Part shown: positions 59,801 to 64,000 of the stretch, piece after piece
How the letters are laid out: each line of letters begins with the position of its first letter
Position numbering within the stretch: the first letter of the stretch is position 1
Assembly: GCF_000719115.1 (NCBI RefSeq)
Contig: NZ_JOEA01000030.1
Location: 62,001 to 126,000, forward strand
DNA from: Lentzea albidocapillata
Lineage (GTDB): Bacteria > Actinomycetota > Actinomycetes > Mycobacteriales > Pseudonocardiaceae
Direction: 5' to 3'
Length of the DNA stretch: 64,000 nucleotides
The notes under the pieces: model-generated
Database searches by the model: none
Seen by the model: the letters and a program-made list of their open reading frames with translations, nothing else
What the model was told of the DNA's origin: nothing
Program-made: the position numbers and the translations under genes

Positions 59801-61036
59801 GTGTCGCGCTCCGCTGCCTTACTCGTCCTGGCGCTCACGTTGTCCGCCTGCGGTTCGTCCGCGGGCGGAGGTGAGAAGCAGGAGATCACCGTGTGGCTCA
59901 TGAAGGACACGGCCACCGAGGAGTTTGTGTCGAAGTTCGAGAGCGAGTTCGAACGTGATCACGCGAACCTCGACCTGAAGATCCAGATCCAGGAGTGGAA
60001 CGGCATCACGCAGAAGGTGACCAGTGCTCTGGCCAGCACTGATCCGCCGGACGTGATCGAGGTCGGCAACACCCAGGTCGCCCAGTACGTGGCCAGCAAG
60101 GGTGTCACGGACCTGTCCGCCAAGAAGGCCGAGCTGCAGGGCGACGACTGGATTCCGGGGCTGAGCGAGCCCGGTTCGGTGGACGGCAAGCAGTTCGGGA
60201 TCCCGTTCTACGCGGCCAACCGGGTCGTGATCTACCGCACGGACCTGTTCGAGGCCGCCCAGGTCACGCCCCCGAAGACGCGCGAGGAGTGGCTCGCCGC
60301 CACCGCCAAGCTCGACCAGGGGGATCAGCAGGGCATCTACCTGCCCGGCCAGAACTGGTACACGCTGTCCGGATTCGTCTGGGACGAGGGCGGCGACCTG
60401 GCGAAGCAGGACGGCGACAGGTGGAAGGGCTCGCTCAACACGCCGGAGGCGTTGGCGGGCATGGACTTCTACCAGCAGCTCCAGGCGCTCGGCGACGGTC
60501 CGAAGGACTCCGACGAGGCCAAGCCGCAGCAGACGGACGTCGTGGCGGGCGGCAAGGTCGCGCAGTTCATCGCGGTGCCCGGCGCGGCGAAGCTCGTCAC
60601 GAAGGCCAACCCGGCGCTGGAGGGCAAGATCGGCTTCTTCCCGATCCCCGGCAGGTCGGCGGACAAGCCCGGCGCGGTGTTCACCGGCGGCTCCGACCTC
60701 ATCGTCCCGCTGGCGTCCTCACGCCAGGACGGCGCGTACGAGGTCGTCAAGGCGCTCGCCGGCGAGAAGTGGCAGGTGGAGCTCGCGAAGGCGATGAACT
60801 ACGTGCCGAACCGCAAGTCGCTCGCGTCCTCGGTGGCCGGTGATCCCGGCACGGCGGCGATGGCGGCCGGTGCGGCCAACGGGTTCGCCACGCCGAACTC
60901 GCCGAACTGGGCCGCGGTCGAGGCCCGCAACCCGATCAAGGAGTTCCAGACCGCGGTCCTCACCGGCGCCGATCCCCGCACGGCAGCGGCGAAGGCCGAC
61001 GAAGTGATCACCCAAGCCCTCAACTCCGGCAAATGA
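59801..61036 (+). CDS. Sugar-binding lipoprotein of an ABC transporter, DasA-like
   Basis: A 411-residue solute-binding protein. Signal 1-16 with lipobox LSAC-G, so Cys17 is lipidated. The SBP_bac family-1 fold is clear: EITVWLMKDTATEEFVSKFESEF, NGITQKVTSALASTDPPDVIEVGNTQV region, PFYAANRVVIYRTDLFE. In dasA of Streptomyces the ligand is N,N'-diacetylchitobiose, which fits the GH20 gene downstream. The GTG start has a GAGAGG site. It overlaps the first permease gene by four bases. Confidence 0.9.
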   Translation: MSRSAALLVLALTLSACGSSAGGGEKQEITVWLMKDTATEEFVSKFESEFERDHANLDLKIQIQEWNGITQKVTSALASTDPPDVIEVGNTQVAQYVASKGVTDLSAKKAELQGDDWIPGLSEPGSVDGKQFGIPFYAANRVVIYRTDLFEAAQVTPPKTREEWLAATAKLDQGDQQGIYLPGQNWYTLSGFVWDEGGDLAKQDGDRWKGSLNTPEALAGMDFYQQLQALGDGPKDSDEAKPQQTDVVAGGKVAQFIAVPGAAKLVTKANPALEGKIGFFPIPGRSADKPGAVFTGGSDLIVPLASSRQDGAYEVVKALAGEKWQVELAKAMNYVPNRKSLASSVAGDPGTAAMAAGAANGFATPNSPNWAAVEARNPIKEFQTAVLTGADPRTAAAKADEVITQALNSGK

Positions 61037-61977
61037 CGCTCCTCGCCGAGAGGCCGGTGCAGGAGACTGCGCCGGCCCCGCCGAAGCGCCGCAAACGACC
61101 GGTCCTGCCGTACCTCCTGATCGCGCCCACCCTGCTCACCACCGCGTACCTGCTGGTGTACCCGTTGATCCGCAACGTGATCATCTCGCTGCAGGAGTTC
61201 GGGCTGCCGCAGCTGGTCCGCGGCGACGCGAAGTTCGTCGGTCTCGCGAACTACGTGAAGGTGCTGTCCGACCCCGAGTTCTGGGCCGTGGTCAGGCGGA
61301 CGCTGTGGTTCACCGCGATCAACGTCGTGCTGATCATGGTGCTGTCCACGCTGGTAGCGCTGCTGCTCGTCCGCCTCGGCAAGTGGCTCAGGTTCCTCGT
61401 GATGGGCGGGCTCGTGCTCACCTGGGCGACGCCGAGCATCGCGGCGACCACGGTGTTCCAGTGGCTCTTCCAGTCCCGCCTCGGCGTCGTGAACTGGGCG
61501 CTGGTCGCGCTGGGCTTCGAGGAGTACCGCGACTACACGTGGTTCGCGGACGGCGAGGCGACGTTCGGCATCCTCGTGACGCTGATCGTCTGGCAGTCGA
61601 TCCCGTTCGCCGCGCTGTCGCTGTACGCGGCGATGATCACCGTGCCGCAGGAGCTGTACGAGGCCGCGCGCATGGACGGCGCCGGCGCGTGGCGGGTGTT
61701 CTCGACCATCACCTTTCCCATGCTGCGCGCCATGTTCGGGCTGATCACGTGCCTGGAGGTGATCTGGGTCGTCAAGGCGTTCGTGCAGATCTGGGTGATC
61801 AGCCAGGGCGGTCCGGGCCAGGCCACGACGACGCTGCCGGTCTACGCCTTCCAGGTCGCGCAGTCGTTGCAGCGCTACGACCTCGGCGCGGCCGTGTCGA
61901 TGCTCATGGTGCTGCTGCTCGTGCTCGCACTGCTGGCGTACTTCCGCCAGCTCTACCGGCAGGAGCGGGAAGCATGA
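61033..61977 (+). CDS. Sugar ABC transporter permease, MalF type, DasB-like
   Basis: A 314-residue membrane protein with six helices; the EAA loop is YEAARMDGAGAWRVFSTITFPML. The N-terminus starts in the cytoplasm with a basic stretch KRRKRP. It pairs with the next permease. The ATG overlaps the binding-protein stop by four bases. No ATPase gene is present in the operon, as usual for actinomycete sugar importers that share one MsiK-type ATPase. Confidence 0.92.
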   Translation: MTLLAERPVQETAPAPPKRRKRPVLPYLLIAPTLLTTAYLLVYPLIRNVIISLQEFGLPQLVRGDAKFVGLANYVKVLSDPEFWAVVRRTLWFTAINVVLIMVLSTLVALLLVRLGKWLRFLVMGGLVLTWATPSIAATTVFQWLFQSRLGVVNWALVALGFEEYRDYTWFADGEATFGILVTLIVWQSIPFAALSLYAAMITVPQELYEAARMDGAGAWRVFSTITFPMLRAMFGLITCLEVIWVVKAFVQIWVISQGGPGQATTTLPVYAFQVAQSLQRYDLGAAVSMLMVLLLVLALLAYFRQLYRQEREA

Positions 61978-62795
61978 TCGGCCGGATCTCGCGCACCACG
62001 GCGGCGCTCGTCGTGTTCGTCCTCTCGGTGTTCCCCGTCTACTGGATGGTGCTCACCGCGTTCAAGCCCACCAAGGACATCCAGAGCGCGACACCGACGT
62101 TCCTGCCCCTCCCGATCACGTTCGACCACTTCGGCACGGCGATCGCCGCGAAGGGGTTCTTCTCGTTCTGGCGCAACAGCCTCCTGGTGGCGGGCGGGGC
62201 GGTGCTCCTGGCGCTGCTGGTCGCCCTGCTGGCGGCGTTCGCGATCGCCCGGCTGCAGTGGAAGGGCCGCAGGGCGTTCGTGCTGATGGTGTTCGTCGCG
62301 CAGATGACGCCGTGGGAGGCGCTGCTCATCCCGATCTACGTGATCGCCAGGGACACCGGCATGCTCGACACGCTCTGGATCCTCACGCTCGTCTACTTCA
62401 TGATGACGCTGCCGTTCACCATCGTGACGCTGCGCGGGTTCCTCGCCGCCATCCCGGCCGATCTGGAGGAGGCGGCGCAGGTCGACGGCTGCACGCGCGC
62501 GCAGGCGTTCCGCAAGGTCGTGTTCCCGCTGCTCGCACCCGGTCTGCTGGCGACCTCGCTGTTCGGGTTCATCACCGCGTGGAACGAGTTCGCCTTCGCC
62601 AACGTGCTGATCATCAAGGACCAGGACGACCGCACGCTGCCGGTCTGGCTGTCCTCGTTCAACAACACCTTCGGCACCGACTGGGGAGCCACCATGGCCG
62701 CGTCGACGCTGTTCATGCTGCCGGTGCTGCTGATCTTCATCGTGTTGCAGGGCCGGGTCACCACCGGCATCGTCGGAGGGGCGGTGAAAGGGTGA
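61974..62795 (+). CDS. Sugar ABC transporter permease, MalG type, DasC-like
   Basis: A 273-residue membrane protein with six helices. The EAA loop reads EEAAQVDGCTRAQAFRKVVFPLL, with the conserved Gly; FPVYWMVLTAFKPTKDI is the usual MalG-type N-terminus. The ATG overlaps the previous gene by four bases, and the GTG of the GH20 gene overlaps its stop, so all four genes are one transcript. Confidence 0.92.
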   Translation: MIGRISRTTAALVVFVLSVFPVYWMVLTAFKPTKDIQSATPTFLPLPITFDHFGTAIAAKGFFSFWRNSLLVAGGAVLLALLVALLAAFAIARLQWKGRRAFVLMVFVAQMTPWEALLIPIYVIARDTGMLDTLWILTLVYFMMTLPFTIVTLRGFLAAIPADLEEAAQVDGCTRAQAFRKVVFPLLAPGLLATSLFGFITAWNEFAFANVLIIKDQDDRTLPVWLSSFNNTFGTDWGATMAASTLFMLPVLLIFIVLQGRVTTGIVGGAVKG

Positions 62796-64000
62796 TCGTT
62801 CCACTCCCGACCAGGATCGTGCGCCGCGGCAAGGGGTTCACGCTGGACGACGGCACGAGCGTGCGCGTCACACCCGGAGCCGAACCCGCGGCGAGACTCC
62901 TGCGCGCACTCCTCAGACCCGCCACCGGACTCCCGTTGCCGATCGCCGGCCACGGCCAGATCTTCATCGCCCTGGACGCCAAGCTCGTCGGACTCGGCGC
63001 GGAGGGCTACGCGCTCACGGTCACCGAACACGGCGTCCTCCTGCGCGCCGGCACACCGAACGGCCTGGCGCACGGCGTGCAGTCCATCCGGCAACTCCTG
63101 CCGGCGCAGGCACTCCGGCCGGGCAGGGTGTCCGATGTGGAGTGGACGCTGCCCGGTGTCGACATCCGTGACCTGCCCAGGTTGCCGTGGCGCGGGTTCA
63201 TGCTCGACGTGGCCAGGCACTTCCAGCCGGTGCACGTGCTGCGCAGGTTCATCGACCTGATGGCGTTCCACAAGCTCAACGTCCTGCACCTGCACCTGAC
63301 CGACGACCAGGGCTGGCGCATGCCGGTGCCCGCGCACCCACTGCTGACCTCGATCGGCGGCTGGCGCACCGAGACCAACGGCGACGGCGTCCCGCACGGC
63401 GGCACCTACACCCGCACCGAGCTGGAAGGGCTGGTCGCGCACGCGGCCGAACGCGGCATCCGGATCATGCCGGAGATCGAGATGCCCGGCCACGCCCGCG
63501 CGGCACTGGCCGCCTATCCCCATTTGGCCGCCTATCCCGACCTCGGCACAGCGCCGGAACCGCTGCCCGTGTGGACCCGATGGGGCATCAGCGACGCGGC
63601 GTTCGGCATGCACGCGATCGGTTTCGTCCGCGAGGTGCTGGCGGAGGTGCTGGAGGTGTTCCCCAGCGAGCATGTTCACCTCGGCGGTGACGAATGCCTG
63701 CTACCGGAGGACGTGCACGGCCAGTTCCTCCGTCAGGCGAGCAACTACCTGCTCGACCGGGGCCGCGTGCCGGCCGCGTGGGAACCGAGCGGCGACCAAC
63801 GTTGCGTCCTCATGCCGTGGAAGGACGAAACCCAGGCGGTCAAGGCACTGGACCAGGGCCAGCCCGTCGTGATGGCCCCGCACACCTCCACCTACCTCGA
63901 CTACCCGCAGTCGGACGGCCCGCACGAACCACCCGGCCAGCCCGGGTTCGTCGTGACGGCTCGCGACGTCTACCACGTGCCGCTGCCCGACGGCGTGCTC
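62792..64000 (+). CDS. Beta-N-acetylhexosaminidase, GH20 (cut by the window edge)
   Basis: The first 403 codons of a GH20 enzyme. The N-terminal GH20b domain spans about 1-130, and the barrel starts LPWRGFMLDVARHFQPVHVL. VLHLHLTDDQGWRMPVPAHPLL is the family motif, EIEMPGHARAAL follows, and the catalytic Asp-Glu pair is HLGGDEC (about residues 297-303). The enzyme releases terminal N-acetylhexosamines from chitobiose and related sugars. There is no signal peptide, so it acts inside the cell on imported sugars. It starts with GTG (GTGA overlap), like dasD. The 3' end is outside the window. Confidence 0.93.
   Translation, partial: MIVPLPTRIVRRGKGFTLDDGTSVRVTPGAEPAARLLRALLRPATGLPLPIAGHGQIFIALDAKLVGLGAEGYALTVTEHGVLLRAGTPNGLAHGVQSIRQLLPAQALRPGRVSDVEWTLPGVDIRDLPRLPWRGFMLDVARHFQPVHVLRRFIDLMAFHKLNVLHLHLTDDQGWRMPVPAHPLLTSIGGWRTETNGDGVPHGGTYTRTELEGLVAHAAERGIRIMPEIEMPGHARAALAAYPHLAAYPDLGTAPEPLPVWTRWGISDAAFGMHAIGFVREVLAEVLEVFPSEHVHLGGDECLLPEDVHGQFLRQASNYLLDRGRVPAAWEPSGDQRCVLMPWKDETQAVKALDQGQPVVMAPHTSTYLDYPQSDGPHEPPGQPGFVVTARDVYHVPLPDGVL

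Overview
The window is about 71% GC by eye, almost fully coding, rich in GTG starts and 4-base GTGA/ATGA gene overlaps, and carries LuxR-type two-component genes, an LAL regulator, BTAD-ATPase and WYL regulators, Arf-like and Das-like loci and a vanHAX cluster. This points to a soil actinomycete, most likely of the Pseudonocardiales (Lentzea/Saccharothrix/Amycolatopsis type; an inference). I see no tRNA, rRNA, CRISPR array, transposase or phage gene.

Left part (1-20 kb). A LuxR-type response regulator (cut by the window edge) and its histidine kinase are read leftward. A four-gene envelope cluster with His/Met-rich exported proteins (1448-4785), possibly metal related, is read rightward. Then come an ArfA/ArfC-like pair, an alpha/beta hydrolase of the fluoroacetate-dehalogenase type, and a large BTAD-ATPase regulator. 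A five-gene catabolic operon (SDR, amidohydrolase, MaoC hydratase, MHS transporter, acyl-CoA ligase; 14910 to 9989) sits opposite a PaaX-type repressor. DUF488/RidA oppose a WYL regulator. An ArsB/NhaD-like permease, a CBS protein and a small membrane protein complete the block.

Middle part (20-46 kb). An O-acyltransferase with an SGNH domain; a flavin monooxygenase opposite its likely GAF regulator; a 1120-residue STAND NTPase lacking an N-terminal effector; a secreted polyester hydrolase very close to the Thermobifida cutinase/PETase family; an LAL regulator with a shortened ATPase domain followed by a thioesterase and a zinc alcohol dehydrogenase. A polymer-degradation stretch follows (streptogrisin-like protease, alpha-amylase, 1000-residue secreted glycosidase), with LacI-type operators in front of two of these genes. 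A second acyl-CoA module (ligase, saccharopine-dehydrogenase-like reductase, SDR) faces a TetR regulator across three tandem operator-like palindromes.

Right part (46-64 kb). A vanHAX glycopeptide-resistance operon converges on a VanS-like kinase that has no adjacent vanR. A chitin-type LPMO is translationally coupled to a DUF305 lipoprotein, with a PRC-barrel protein next. Then GtrA, AraC, a methyltransferase, a Ser/Thr kinase fused to a WD40 propeller, and a CPA1 antiporter. The window ends in a locus with the gene order of Streptomyces dasR-dasABCD: a GntR regulator opposite a sugar-binding lipoprotein, two permeases and a GH20 hexosaminidase (cut by the edge). A DasR-like site, a LacI-type site and a further palindrome lie in the shared promoter. 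The secreted protease, amylase, glycosidase, polyester hydrolase, LPMO and hexosaminidase suggest a saprophyte that degrades chitin, starch, protein and plant polyesters.
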